From: Rhodococcoides kyotonense
GTDB taxonomy: Bacteria; Actinomycetota; Actinomycetes; Mycobacteriales; Mycobacteriaceae
Length of the DNA: 64,000 nt
NCBI RefSeq assembly: GCF_001645385.1
Contig: NZ_LVHI01000012.1
Location: forward strand, 268,105 to 332,104
Direction: 5' to 3'
In this document: one piece after another, positions 43,564 to 51,763 of the stretch
How positions within the stretch are numbered: position 1 is the stretch's first letter
Layout of the letters: each line of letters starts with the position of its first letter
The notes under the pieces: generated by a model
Seen by the model: the letters and a program-made list of their open reading frames with translations, nothing else
Databases searched by the model: none
What the model was told of the DNA's origin: nothing
Translations under genes and position numbers: made by a program

Positions 43564-44478
43564 TCAGTCCGTCGGGATCGGCGCCAGCGCTCCCACTTCA
43601 CCCAGGAGCTCGAGGAATTCGGCGTCGATCCCGGCTGCGACAGCGACGGTGACAGCACCCTCGGCGCTCGACGAACTCGGCGACGGCAACCGAAGAACGG
43701 CACCCGCTTCTTCTGCGATCAACGACCCGGCGGCCCAGTCCCACGGACTCAGTCCGTGCTCGAAGTGAGCGTCGACCGCCCCCGACGCGACCATGCACAG
43801 ATCCAGTGCTGCCGACCCGACACGCCTGATGTCCCGGACCCGGGGAAGCAGCTGTCCGATCATGCGGCCCTGCGCCGTACGCCGGGACGAGGAATACCCG
43901 AAACCGGTGGCCACCAACGCAAGTGAGACGTCCTCGATCGGGTTGCACGCCAGTCTCGTCGCGGTCCCGTCCGACGTCGTGGCGAAGGCTCCCCGGCCTC
44001 GTGCCGCGGTGTAGACGATGTCACGTGCGACGTCGACGACGACTCCTACGACGCTGACGCCGTCGATCTGCGCTGCGACCGAAATCGCATACGCGGGAAG
44101 CCCGTACAGGAAGTTGACGGTCCCGTCGATCGGATCGAGGATCCAGCGCACACCCGCGACCGAATCGGTTCGACCGCCGCCCTCCTCCCCCAGAATCGCG
44201 TCGCCGCTTCGCCGTTCCGCCAGCAGTCCACGCAGCAACTGTTCGGTCTCGGTGTCGACGACCGTGACGGGATCGGTCGGTGTGCTCTTGGTCTGTACGG
44301 ACTCCTCGTGCCCGCCGACACCCGACTGTCGCGCGTTCGGGCCGAAGACCTCGGGACGTCGCACCCGCACGTGAATGGCCGCGGCGCGCGCGACCTCCAC
44401 CGCCACGTCCAGTAGTGACGACGTCAGAGCCGCATCGGGATTCGGGGACGCTTCGGACGAATTACCTGGAGTGGACAC
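43564..44478 (-). CDS. suhB: Inositol monophosphatase family protein SuhB
   Basis: A 304-residue Mg-dependent inositol-1-phosphatase-fold enzyme. Metal-binding motifs are ILGEEGGGR, WILDPIDGTVNFLYG and GLSPWDWAAGSLIAEEAG, with GSAALDLCMVASGAVDAHFEHG between. In mycolata, inositol formed by such phosphatases feeds phosphatidylinositol mannosides and mycothiol. A longer-than-usual N-terminal segment (residues 1-30) is Ser/Pro-rich. The GTG at 44478 is used. It is divergent from ppgK and convergent with cei. It corresponds to Rv2701c. Confidence 0.93.
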   Translation of the reverse strand: MSTPGNSSEASPNPDAALTSSLLDVAVEVARAAAIHVRVRRPEVFGPNARQSGVGGHEESVQTKSTPTDPVTVVDTETEQLLRGLLAERRSGDAILGEEGGGRTDSVAGVRWILDPIDGTVNFLYGLPAYAISVAAQIDGVSVVGVVVDVARDIVYTAARGRGAFATTSDGTATRLACNPIEDVSLALVATGFGYSSSRRTAQGRMIGQLLPRVRDIRRVGSAALDLCMVASGAVDAHFEHGLSPWDWAAGSLIAEEAGAVLRLPSPSSSSAEGAVTVAVAAGIDAEFLELLGEVGALAPIPTD

Positions 44479-44629
44479 GGGTCTATCGGATCACACGAGA
44501 TGCGCCGCGCACCACCCGCGCGGGCGCGCCTCGACGTTCCGAACGCGCAATGCACCGTCCGCCCACTATCCTTCTCGGAGGGTACGTCCACGCCTTCTCA
44601 GTTCCCACGACACCAGGAGCATGCGCCAC

Positions 44630-45433
44630 ATGACACAGGCAGGTTCGGGACCACAGTCCACCGACGGCACTCAGCGGCTCGGCTTCGGAGTGGACGTCGG
44701 CGGTAGCGGCATCAAGGGCGGCATCGTCGATCTCGTGACGGGTGAACTCGTCGGCGACCGGTACAAGATCGAGACCCCCCAGCCGTCCACGCCGGAGGCC
44801 GTTGCGGGCGTCGTCGCGGAGATCGTGAAGTACTTCGATTGGTCGGGTCCGGTCGGCGTCACACTCCCGGCCGTCGTGACCGCAGGCATCGCGCGCTCGG
44901 CAGCGAACATCGACAAGGGCTGGATCGACACCGACGCCAAGGCGTTGTTCGCCCGCGCGATCGGGCATCCGAACATCACCGTCCTCAACGACGCCGACGC
45001 CGCGGGTGTGGCCGAGGACAAGTACGGCGGCGGCAAGGACAAGAGCGGCGTCGTCATCCTGCTCACGTTCGGCACCGGAATCGGATCGGCCGTGCTGCAC
45101 GACGGCGTGCTGCTCCCCAACACCGAGCTCGGTCACCTCGAGGTCGACGGTAAGGAGGCAGAGCACCGCGCCGCGTCGTCGGTCAAGGAACGCAAGGACC
45201 TCTCGTACAAGGAATGGGCCAAGGAAGTGTCCAAGGTCCTCGAAACGTTCGAGGCGCTTCTGTGGCCCGATCTGTTCATCGCCGGCGGCGGAATCAGCCG
45301 CAAGTCCGAGAAGTGGATTCCGCACCTGACGAACAGAACTCCGGTGGTGGCGGCCACATTGTTGAACACCGCAGGCATCGTCGGCGCAGCTCTGGCAGCC
45401 GACACAGCCGCGTTGCAGGGCCACGCTCGGTAA
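44630..45433 (+). CDS. ppgK: Polyphosphate glucokinase PpgK
   Basis: A 267-residue ROK-family sugar kinase that phosphorylates glucose using polyphosphate or ATP. The phosphate-1 loop is GFGVDVGGSGIKGGIVDL, the catalytic Asp lies in VLNDADAAGVAE and the phosphate-2 loop is LLTFGTGIGSAVLHDG. HRAASSVKERKDLSYKEWA is the stretch typical of actinobacterial PpgK. The ATG at 44630 has AGGAG ten bases upstream; an ATG at 44621 lies too close to it. It sits directly before sigA. It corresponds to Rv2702. Confidence 0.95.
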   Translation: MTQAGSGPQSTDGTQRLGFGVDVGGSGIKGGIVDLVTGELVGDRYKIETPQPSTPEAVAGVVAEIVKYFDWSGPVGVTLPAVVTAGIARSAANIDKGWIDTDAKALFARAIGHPNITVLNDADAAGVAEDKYGGGKDKSGVVILLTFGTGIGSAVLHDGVLLPNTELGHLEVDGKEAEHRAASSVKERKDLSYKEWAKEVSKVLETFEALLWPDLFIAGGGISRKSEKWIPHLTNRTPVVAATLLNTAGIVGAALAADTAALQGHAR

Positions 45434-45462
45434 CAAACTCTCCGCGGGTCGTTACAATGGTT

Positions 45463-45468
45463 GATGCC
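45463..45468 (+). promoter_or_regulatory. Putative -10 (TACAAT) of sigA
   Basis: TACAAT predicts a start of transcription near 45475, giving a leader of about 80 nt whose 5' end is an inverted repeat. No clear -35 is visible. Confidence 0.5.
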
Positions 45469-45470
45469 GG

Positions 45471-45498
45471 TCTGCACGCCGGCATCAATCGACAAGAC
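45471..45498 (+). promoter_or_regulatory. Inverted repeat at the 5' end of the sigA leader
   Basis: TTGATGCCGG and CCGGCATCAA form a 10-bp stem around the 8-nt loop TCTGCACG. It lies 59 nt before the sigA GTG and just after the likely -10. It may stabilise the mRNA, end ppgK transcripts, or bind a regulator. Confidence 0.6.
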
Positions 45499-45557
45499 CT
45501 CTCCGCCGGAAACAACTCTGGCGTGACGCCGCACGACACCGTCACGAAAGGGCGTAC

Positions 45558-46916
45558 GTGGCAGCCACCGATATCCGTCAGACCGTGGATTCAGAAACAG
45601 AGTCTGCGACCCCTGCACCTGCTGCGGAGGCGCCGAACGGAACTGTCCGACCGGCCAAGGCACCGGCGAAGAAGGCCGCAGCCAAGAAGGCTCCCGCCAA
45701 GCGCGCCGCAGCCAAGAAGGCGCCGGCGAAGAAGGCCGCAGCCAAGAAGGCTGCAGACCCCGCTCAGGCGACCGACGGTGACGAGGACGCCCCCGGCATC
45801 GACGACATCGACATCTCCGACGGCGACATCGCCGCCGCGGCCAACGACGTCGTCGACGTCGTTGCGGCTGACGACGACAGCGAAGACGACGGAACGTCCG
45901 AGCCCACCGCCGAGGACAAGGCGTCGGGAGACTTCGTCTGGGACGAAGAAGAATCCGAGGCTCTTCGACAGGCACGCAAGGACGCCGAGCTCACCGCGTC
46001 GGCCGACTCCGTTCGCGCCTACCTCAAGCAGATCGGCAAGGTCGCCCTCCTCAACGCCGAGGAAGAGGTCGAGCTCGCCAAGCGCATCGAGGCCGGGCTG
46101 TTCGCCACCGAGAAGATGCGCGAGTTCGCCGAGAAGGGCGAAAAGCTCCCCGTCGCTGCGCGACGCGACTTCACGTGGATCTGCCGTGACGGCAACCGCG
46201 CCAAGAACCACCTGCTCGAAGCGAACCTTCGTCTCGTCGTGTCGCTCGCCAAGCGCTACACCGGCCGCGGCATGGCCTTCCTCGACCTGATCCAGGAGGG
46301 CAACCTCGGTCTGATCCGCGCGGTCGAGAAGTTCGACTACACCAAGGGCTACAAGTTCTCCACGTACGCCACCTGGTGGATCCGTCAGGCCATCACCCGC
46401 GCCATGGCCGACCAGGCCCGTACCATCCGCATCCCGGTGCACATGGTCGAGGTCATCAACAAGCTCGGTCGCATCCAGCGTGAGCTCCTGCAGGATCTGG
46501 GCCGCGAGCCCACTCCCGAGGAGTTGGCCAAGGAAATGGACATCACGCCGGAGAAGGTGCTGGAAATCCAGCAGTACGCGCGTGAGCCCATCTCCCTCGA
46601 CCAGACCATCGGCGACGAGGGCGACAGCCAACTCGGCGATTTCATCGAGGACTCCGAAGCCGTCGTCGCCGTGGACGCCGTCTCGTTCACGCTGCTGCAG
46701 GATCAGCTGCAGTCGGTACTCGAGACGCTGTCCGAGCGTGAAGCCGGCGTCGTGCGTCTGCGCTTCGGTCTCACCGACGGCCAGCCGCGCACGCTCGACG
46801 AGATCGGCCAGGTCTACGGCGTCACGCGTGAGCGCATCCGTCAGATCGAGTCGAAGACCATGTCGAAGCTGCGCCACCCGTCCCGGTCGCAGGTTCTGCG
46901 CGACTACCTCGACTGA
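45558..46916 (+). CDS. sigA: Primary RNA polymerase sigma factor SigA
   Basis: A 452-residue group 1 sigma-70 factor. The N-terminal region (residues about 30-66) is built of Lys/Ala/Pro repeats ([20 protein letters not shown]), followed by an acidic stretch. Region 1.2 starts at [16 protein letters not shown], region 2 contains [25 protein letters not shown] and [21 protein letters not shown], and region 4 ends with [21 protein letters not shown]. It directs transcription of housekeeping genes. The GTG at 45558 lies about 80 nt after the predicted transcription start. It corresponds to Rv2703. Confidence 0.98.
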   Translation: MAATDIRQTVDSETESATPAPAAEAPNGTVRPAKAPAKKAAAKKAPAKRAAAKKAPAKKAAAKKAADPAQATDGDEDAPGIDDIDISDGDIAAAANDVVDVVAADDDSEDDGTSEPTAEDKASGDFVWDEEESEALRQARKDAELTASADSVRAYLKQIGKVALLNAEEEVELAKRIEAGLFATEKMREFAEKGEKLPVAARRDFTWICRDGNRAKNHLLEANLRLVVSLAKRYTGRGMAFLDLIQEGNLGLIRAVEKFDYTKGYKFSTYATWWIRQAITRAMADQARTIRIPVHMVEVINKLGRIQRELLQDLGREPTPEELAKEMDITPEKVLEIQQYAREPISLDQTIGDEGDSQLGDFIEDSEAVVAVDAVSFTLLQDQLQSVLETLSEREAGVVRLRFGLTDGQPRTLDEIGQVYGVTRERIRQIESKTMSKLRHPSRSQVLRDYLD

Positions 46917-46930
46917 CACACACCGTTCGC

Positions 46931-46964
46931 GACACCGCCGTCCCGCTCGCGGGGCGGCGGTGTC
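46931..46964 (+). terminator. Terminator hairpin after sigA
   Basis: GACACCGCCGTCCCGC (46931-46946) pairs with 46949-46964 with one G-T wobble. It is very GC-rich and followed by TTGTC. It lies 14 nt after the sigA stop and between the convergent sigA and DUF952 genes. Confidence 0.8.
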
Positions 46965-46977
46965 TTGTCGGTGGCAG

Positions 46978-47337
46978 TCAGAGTGCGGGCGGCGCGAACG
47001 AGCCGTCGCTGCCGGGCGCGTAGTCGCGTACCGAGGTCACCGCACCGGCCGGAAGCGGACCGTACAGGTGCGGGAACAGCATGGAGTCGGGATCGCTCGG
47101 CACGCCGGGTTCCCATCGCACGGGTGATCCCAGTCGTTCGGGGTCGAGGACCAGCAGGACCAGATCCTCGCGTCCGGCGAACAGACGGTTCGCAGGCAAG
47201 TGGACCTGCTCCGGCGTCGACAGGTGGACGAATCCGACGTCGTCGAAATCGGCCGGGCGCCGGCTGCCCGCGGCCCGCGCCGACAACCACTCTTCGTAGC
47301 TGCACATGTGCAGCAGGACACCACCGGATTTGCTCAC
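46978..47337 (-). CDS. DUF952 family protein
   Basis: A 119-residue protein of the DUF952 family. LLHMCSYEEWLSARAAG at the N-terminus and FVHLSTPEQVHLPANRLFAGREDLVLLVLDPERLGSPVRWE carry the conserved His/Ser/Arg pocket, and FPHLYGPLPAGAV ends the domain. The fold resembles small ADP-ribose or nucleotide-handling proteins, but the function is unknown. The GTG at 47337 has TAGGAT 6 nt upstream on the minus strand. It lies next to sigA, separated by that gene's terminator. Confidence 0.88.
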   Translation of the reverse strand: MSKSGGVLLHMCSYEEWLSARAAGSRRPADFDDVGFVHLSTPEQVHLPANRLFAGREDLVLLVLDPERLGSPVRWEPGVPSDPDSMLFPHLYGPLPAGAVTSVRDYAPGSDGSFAPPAL

Positions 47338-47343
47338 GCCTCG

Positions 47344-47349
47344 ATCCTA
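47344..47349 (-). promoter_or_regulatory. Putative -10 (TAGGAT) of the DUF952 gene
   Basis: On the minus strand TAGGAT ends 6 nt before the GTG at 47337. It matches TANNNT with leaderless spacing. Confidence 0.5.
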
Positions 47350-47581
47350 CGAGGGCCGCACACGCGCGCGGAAGGTCAGCTGTGAGCGAACACGAACCGG
47401 TGGACATACCTGTCACCAGCAGCAGCCGAGCCAGTTTCGTGTTAGTGACAACACAAAGAAACACCCTCGGGAACAACGCATGAAGCCCAAACGTCTGACA
47501 GAGTGTACGGACCGCGCCATACCGACGCGGCGGACCGGCCCCAGGCACTCGGGTAACACCGAAAGCCAGTACGGAGGAGTC

Positions 47582-47776
47582 ATGCCCGGAACATTGACCA
47601 GCCCACAATTGACAGCAGCCGACCGGTGCGACCGGTGCGGTGCAGGGGCTCGTGCACGTGTTGTGCTCTCGACCGGTGGAGAACTCCTGTTCTGCAACCA
47701 CCACGCCAAGGAGCACGAAGACCGTCTGCGTGAAATGAACGCAACGGTGATGACCGAAACGGACTCTGCGGTGTAA
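47582..47776 (+). CDS. Small zinc-binding-like protein (DUF7455 type, 64 aa)
   Basis: A 64-residue protein with CDRCGAGARARVVLSTGGELLFCNHHAKEHEDRL. The Cys-x-x-Cys pair plus Cys-Asn-His-His probably bind one zinc ion. Small proteins of this kind are widespread in actinobacteria near sigA; their function is unknown. The ATG at 47582 has GGAGGAG upstream. Longer in-frame upstream sequence lacks conservation. A strong hairpin follows the gene. Confidence 0.85.
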   Translation: MPGTLTSPQLTAADRCDRCGAGARARVVLSTGGELLFCNHHAKEHEDRLREMNATVMTETDSAV

Positions 47777-47816
47777 CCGGCTCGCCTCGGTAGCTTTCGA
47801 CACCAACATATGAACA

Positions 47817-47858
47817 ACGAAGAACGGGTGGCTCCAATCGGAGCCACCCGTTCTTCGT
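47817..47858. terminator. Strong bidirectional terminator hairpin
   Basis: A perfect 19-bp stem (47817-47835 with 47840-47858; arms contain AACGGGTGGCTCC) closes over an AATC loop. On both strands the stem ends in a T-rich stretch (TTCTTCGT). It separates the convergent zinc-protein and helicase genes. Confidence 0.9.
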
Positions 47859-47882
47859 GTGTCGTGCGATCGTGTACGCGCC

Positions 47883-49640
47883 TTACATCTTCCGCAGCTG
47901 CGCGATTCGTTCCCCGAGCTGCTCGGCCGTCGCCATCGCAGTGGGAGGGCCGCCGCAGATGCGTCGTAGATCGCCGTGGATGACGCCGTGCGGCTTTCCG
48001 GTGCGGTGGTGGTACACCGCGACCAAACTGTTCAGTTCACGCCGCAGACCGGCCAACTGACCGGCAGAGGACACACGCTCCGCTGCGGCGGGAGGCGGCA
48101 CCGCGGGCGTCGGTGCAGCAGGAGTCTTGTCGAGCTGTTCCTGCTGTCGCTGCCGGAGCAGGTCGCGCATCTGCTGCGCGTCCAGAAGCCCCGGGAGGCC
48201 GAGATAGTCCGCTTCTTCGTCGCTACCCGAGAACGTGGCCGTGCCGAACGACGAGCCGTCATAGATGACCTGATCGAGTTCGGCGTCGGCGCCGAGCGCC
48301 GTGTACGCCTTCTCGTCCTCGCCCGGCTCGTCCTTCTGCTTGTTCGCGTCGGCCAGCAGGTCGTCGTCGAGACCGTCCTTCTCGCGGTGCGGCTTGCCCA
48401 GGATGTGGTCGCGCTGCGCCTCCAGCTGGCTCGCGAGGTCCAACAGGACGGGAACGGACGGCAGAAAAACACTTGCGGTCTCGCCGGGCCGCCGCGACCG
48501 CACGAATCGGCCGATCGCCTGGGCGAAGTACAGCGGGGTCGACGCGCTCGTCGCATACACACCGACGGCGAGACGCGGAACGTCGACGCCCTCGGACACC
48601 ATGCGGACCGCGACCATCCATTTCTGGTTGCTCTTGCCGAACTCGGCGATGCGAGACGACGACGTCGGGTCGTCCGACAGAACGATGCACGGTGTCTCGC
48701 CGGTGATGACCTCGAGCAGCTTGGCGTACGCGCGCGCGACGGTCTGGTCGGTGGCGATCACGAGTCCGCCCGCGTCGGGCACTCCTCCGGCGCGGAGCTG
48801 ACCGAGCCTGGTGTTCGCGGCCAGCAACACCGCCGGCATCCAGTCGCCTTGCGGGTCGAGAGCGGTGCGCCACGCGCGCGCCGTCTGCTCGGCGTTCAGC
48901 GGTTCACCGAGGCGCGCGGTGAACTCCTCCCCCGCGCTGTCCCGCCACCGCGCCTCGCCCGAGTACGCGAGGAACACGACGGGACGGACGACACCGTCCC
49001 GCAACGCATCGGAGTAGCCGTAGGAATGGTCTGCGCGTGAGCGCATGAGCCCGTCGGAGTCCGGCTCGTACGTCACGAACGGGATCGGACTGTCGTCGCT
49101 TCGGAACGGGGTTCCCGTCAGCGCGAGGCGACGGGTCGCATCCGAGAACGCCTCGCGGATCCCCTCGCCCCAACTCTTGGCGTCGCCGCCGTGGTGAATC
49201 TCGTCGAGGATGACGAGCGTGCGCCTGGCCTCGGTGCGAACGCGATGCTTGAACGGGTGCGACGCGATCTGCGCGTACGTCACGACGACACCGTGGTAAT
49301 CGCTCGACGTCTGGCCGGTGGAGTTCGAGAAGTTCGAATCGAGCGCGATGCCCGCCCTGGCCGCGGACTCCGCCCACTGGTGCTTGAGATGCTCGGTCGG
49401 CGCGACGACGGTGACCTGATCGACGGTGCGGTGCGCGAGCAGTTCCGACGCGACACGGAGCGCGAACGTCGTCTTGCCTGCACCCGGCGTCGCGACCGCG
49501 AGGAAGTCCTTCGGTGACGCCATCAGATACTTCGTCAGTGCGCGCCTCTGCCAGGCACGCAGCGGCGCTCCGCCCGGGGAGATTGCGGTTCCCGGGGTGG
49601 CCCCGGAGGGTGTGTCGGCGTCGGTGGTCTCTGCGCTCAT
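47883..49640 (-). CDS. Superfamily 2 DEAD/DEAH-box helicase
   Basis: A 585-residue SF2 helicase. Motif I is VATPGAGKTTFALR, motif Ia VVAPTEHLKHQW, motif II (DEIH) VILDEIHHGGD, motif III LALTGTPFRSD. Motifs V and VI appear at VRMVSEGVDVPRLAVGVYAT and FAQAIGRFVRSRRPGE. A C-terminal region of about 170 residues is acidic, then Pro/Ala-rich, and ends in a helical domain (AGQLAGLRRELNSLVAVYHHRTGKPHG). The set resembles XPB/restriction-type DNA helicases. The ATG at 49640 has AGGAA upstream. Its biological role is not known; possibly DNA repair. Confidence 0.87.
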   Translation of the reverse strand: MSAETTDADTPSGATPGTAISPGGAPLRAWQRRALTKYLMASPKDFLAVATPGAGKTTFALRVASELLAHRTVDQVTVVAPTEHLKHQWAESAARAGIALDSNFSNSTGQTSSDYHGVVVTYAQIASHPFKHRVRTEARRTLVILDEIHHGGDAKSWGEGIREAFSDATRRLALTGTPFRSDDSPIPFVTYEPDSDGLMRSRADHSYGYSDALRDGVVRPVVFLAYSGEARWRDSAGEEFTARLGEPLNAEQTARAWRTALDPQGDWMPAVLLAANTRLGQLRAGGVPDAGGLVIATDQTVARAYAKLLEVITGETPCIVLSDDPTSSSRIAEFGKSNQKWMVAVRMVSEGVDVPRLAVGVYATSASTPLYFAQAIGRFVRSRRPGETASVFLPSVPVLLDLASQLEAQRDHILGKPHREKDGLDDDLLADANKQKDEPGEDEKAYTALGADAELDQVIYDGSSFGTATFSGSDEEADYLGLPGLLDAQQMRDLLRQRQQEQLDKTPAAPTPAVPPPAAAERVSSAGQLAGLRRELNSLVAVYHHRTGKPHGVIHGDLRRICGGPPTAMATAEQLGERIAQLRKM

Positions 49641-49841
49641 TGGCCGCCTGTTCCTGGCATCGATCGAGTCCTCACTGGCAATGGGAAGAAGAAGCCGTAG
49701 CTGTGCAATGTCCGCGGTGGAGCCTATCTGTCGGCACCGACCGAACCCGAATCGTAGCGAGCCACATCGATCGACTCGGTGGGCGACACGGACAGCCCCA
49801 GACGGGCATTCGGGCGTGTCGTCAGGAATGCTGGAGAGATC

Positions 49842-51044
49842 ATGAGCGAATCTGCAGGCGAACGACGTACGGGCGAGCTGTCGAAGCGGCGGCCGCTTCA
49901 TGTCGCCTGGACTGTGGTCCTCCGCACAGCGAGCAAGGCTTGGGACGACTCGATCTTCAGCAAGGCGGCTACCGCGGCGTTCTGGCAGACGCTCTCGCTC
50001 CCGCCGCTGCTGCTCGGCGTCCTCGGCAGCCTCGGGTTCGTCGCAGGCTGGTTCGGGCCCAACACGATCGACATCATCGAATCCAAGATCATCACGTTCA
50101 GCGCGAGTGTGTTCAGCGACTCGGTTGTCGACGGAATCATCGAGCCGACCGTGCAGGACATTCTGCAGCAGGGACGCGGCGAGATCGTGTCCGCCGGATT
50201 CCTGCTGTCACTGTGGGCGGGCTCGTCGGCGATCTCGACGTTCGTGGACTCGATCGTAGAAGCCCACGGGCAGCAGGATGCTCGTAACCCCGTCTGGCAA
50301 CGCATCTTCGCGTTGTTGCTCTACGTCGGTTTCCTGATCGTCGCCGTGTTCGTGCTCCCCCTCGTCGCACTCGGGCCGACGTTCGTGCAGAGGATCCTGC
50401 CCGCGTCGTGGTTCGAGATCGGGAGCGAACTGATCGACTTTCTCTACTATCCCGCCGTCGGACTGCTGTTGATCGCGGGATTGACGACGCTGTACAAGGT
50501 CGCGCTGCACAGGTCCCTACCGTGGCACCGTCTGCTGGGCGGCGCGTTGCTGGCAGGCGTGTTCTTCATGATCGCCAGCGCGGTGCTGCGGTTCTACTTG
50601 ACCTGGGTGACCGGCACCGGCTACACCTACGGCGCGTTGGCGACGCCGATCGCGCTGCTGCTGTTCGCGTTCTTTCTGGGCTTCGCGATCGTGCTCGGAG
50701 CAGAGTTCAACGCGACCATCCAGGAGTTCTTTCCCGCGCGAGCGACACGCCTGGAACAGATGAAGGAATGGCTCGCCGCCCAGGCCGCCTTCGAGGAGTC
50801 GAACCCGGTGACGGCCGTCGCACGGCGACTCGCGACCGGACCGATCCGAATCGCCGGCGACCGCAACAAGCCCGGCGCTGCGACCGATTCACCCGCAGCC
50901 CGGGCCGAGCGTGAAGCCGAGCCGGCGCCGGCAACTCAGAAGAGTGCGCCCCGGAAGAGTCCGGCCCGGAACAATGCGACGCAGAACGACTCGGCGAGGC
51001 GCGGAGACCAGGCCGGTCAGTCGCCCTTCTTCAAGCCGTCGTAG
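49842..51044 (+). CDS. YihY/BrkB family inner membrane protein
   Basis: A 400-residue membrane protein of the YihY/UPF0761 family. Six helices lie between about residues 40 and 290, with the family block WHRLLGGALLAGVFFMIASAVLRFYLTWV and YTYGALATPIALLLFAFFLGFAIVLGAEFNATIQE. The C-terminal tail of about 100 residues is Ala/Pro/Lys/Asn-rich and cytosolic. These proteins were once called ribonuclease BN, which is not supported. The ATG at 49842 has GGAGAG upstream. Its 3' end overlaps the convergent DUF3039 gene by 28 bp. It corresponds to Rv2707. Confidence 0.9.
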   Translation: MSESAGERRTGELSKRRPLHVAWTVVLRTASKAWDDSIFSKAATAAFWQTLSLPPLLLGVLGSLGFVAGWFGPNTIDIIESKIITFSASVFSDSVVDGIIEPTVQDILQQGRGEIVSAGFLLSLWAGSSAISTFVDSIVEAHGQQDARNPVWQRIFALLLYVGFLIVAVFVLPLVALGPTFVQRILPASWFEIGSELIDFLYYPAVGLLLIAGLTTLYKVALHRSLPWHRLLGGALLAGVFFMIASAVLRFYLTWVTGTGYTYGALATPIALLLFAFFLGFAIVLGAEFNATIQEFFPARATRLEQMKEWLAAQAAFEESNPVTAVARRLATGPIRIAGDRNKPGAATDSPAARAEREAEPAPATQKSAPRKSPARNNATQNDSARRGDQAGQSPFFKPS

Positions 51045-51253
51045 ATCTTCTTGCAGTCGGGGCATACCGGCGAACCGGGCTTGGCCGACTTGGTGACCGG
51101 AAACACCTCACCGCACAACGCGACGACGTGGGTACCCATCACAGCGCTCTCGGCGATCTTGTTCTTCTTGACGTAGTGGAAGACTTTGGGCGCGTCGTCG
51201 TCCGTGGTGTCGTCGGGTGCGATATCGGGACGTTCCTTGGTCTGTGTGCTCAT
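51017..51253 (-). CDS. DUF3039 small zinc-binding-like protein
   Basis: A 78-residue protein of the DUF3039 family. FHYVKKNKIAESAVMGTHVVALCGEVFPVTKSAKPGSPVCPDCKKIYDGL holds a His, a Cys and a C-x-x-C pair, likely one zinc site. The N-terminus is acidic and disordered. Function unknown; it is conserved across mycolata and other actinobacteria between the YihY gene and sigB (Rv2708c). The ATG at 51253 has TAATCT 6 nt upstream. Confidence 0.92.
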   Translation of the reverse strand: MSTQTKERPDIAPDDTTDDDAPKVFHYVKKNKIAESAVMGTHVVALCGEVFPVTKSAKPGSPVCPDCKKIYDGLKKGD

Positions 51254-51259
51254 GCTGAA

Positions 51260-51265
51260 AGATTA
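51260..51265 (-). promoter_or_regulatory. Putative -10 (TAATCT) of the DUF3039 gene
   Basis: On the minus strand TAATCT ends 6 nt before the ATG at 51253. It matches TANNNT with leaderless spacing. Confidence 0.5.
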
Positions 51266-51337
51266 TTCCGCACGCGCGACGACACACGCATCTTCGGCGA
51301 GGCCAAGAACACGTGTGCAATCCTGCGGCACGAGTGC

Positions 51338-51343
51338 CACAGT
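51338..51343 (+). promoter_or_regulatory. Putative -10 (CACAGT) of the DUF3099 gene
   Basis: CACAGT ends 6 nt before the ATG at 51350; the six bases (GGAGGT) also look like a Shine-Dalgarno, so the case is ambiguous. Confidence 0.35.
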
Positions 51344-51349
51344 GGAGGT

Positions 51350-51718
51350 ATGACGAGAACACCGGGGTTTTCCGGCTCGAGCGAGAGCGGCTCGGCCCGT
51401 AACCCCGTACTGATCACCGAAGCCAAGAGTTCGGTCGAAGAGCAGCACCGCGCCCGAGTGCGCAAGTACATGTTCATCATGTCGTTCCGCATACCCGCGC
51501 TCGTGCTGGCCGCCATCTCGTACGGCATCTGGGCCAACCCGTGGATCGCCATGGCGATCGTCGGAGTGTCGATCCCCCTGCCGTGGATGGCGGTTCTCAT
51601 CGCGAACGACCGCCCACCCCGCACCAAGGACGAAGTCAGCAGATACGACGGCCGACGCGTGAGCAGACCTCAGGTCGAAGCCCGCGCGCATCACGTCATC
51701 GATCAGCACGACGACTGA
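51350..51718 (+). CDS. DUF3099 membrane protein
   Basis: A 122-residue membrane protein of the DUF3099 family. A short cytosolic N-terminus (PVLITEAKSSVEEQHRARVRKYMFIMSFRIP) leads to two helices (about 45-65 and 67-87: ALVLAAISYGIWANPWIAMAIVGVSIPLPWMAVLIA). A basic C-terminal tail follows (NDRPPRTKDE). Function unknown. It lies in the order of Rv2709, between DUF3039 and sigB. Confidence 0.88.
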   Translation: MTRTPGFSGSSESGSARNPVLITEAKSSVEEQHRARVRKYMFIMSFRIPALVLAAISYGIWANPWIAMAIVGVSIPLPWMAVLIANDRPPRTKDEVSRYDGRRVSRPQVEARAHHVIDQHDD

Positions 51719-51763
51719 ACCCACGCCTCGCACAGGTCACGACCCAGCTGAAAGACTGGGCTC

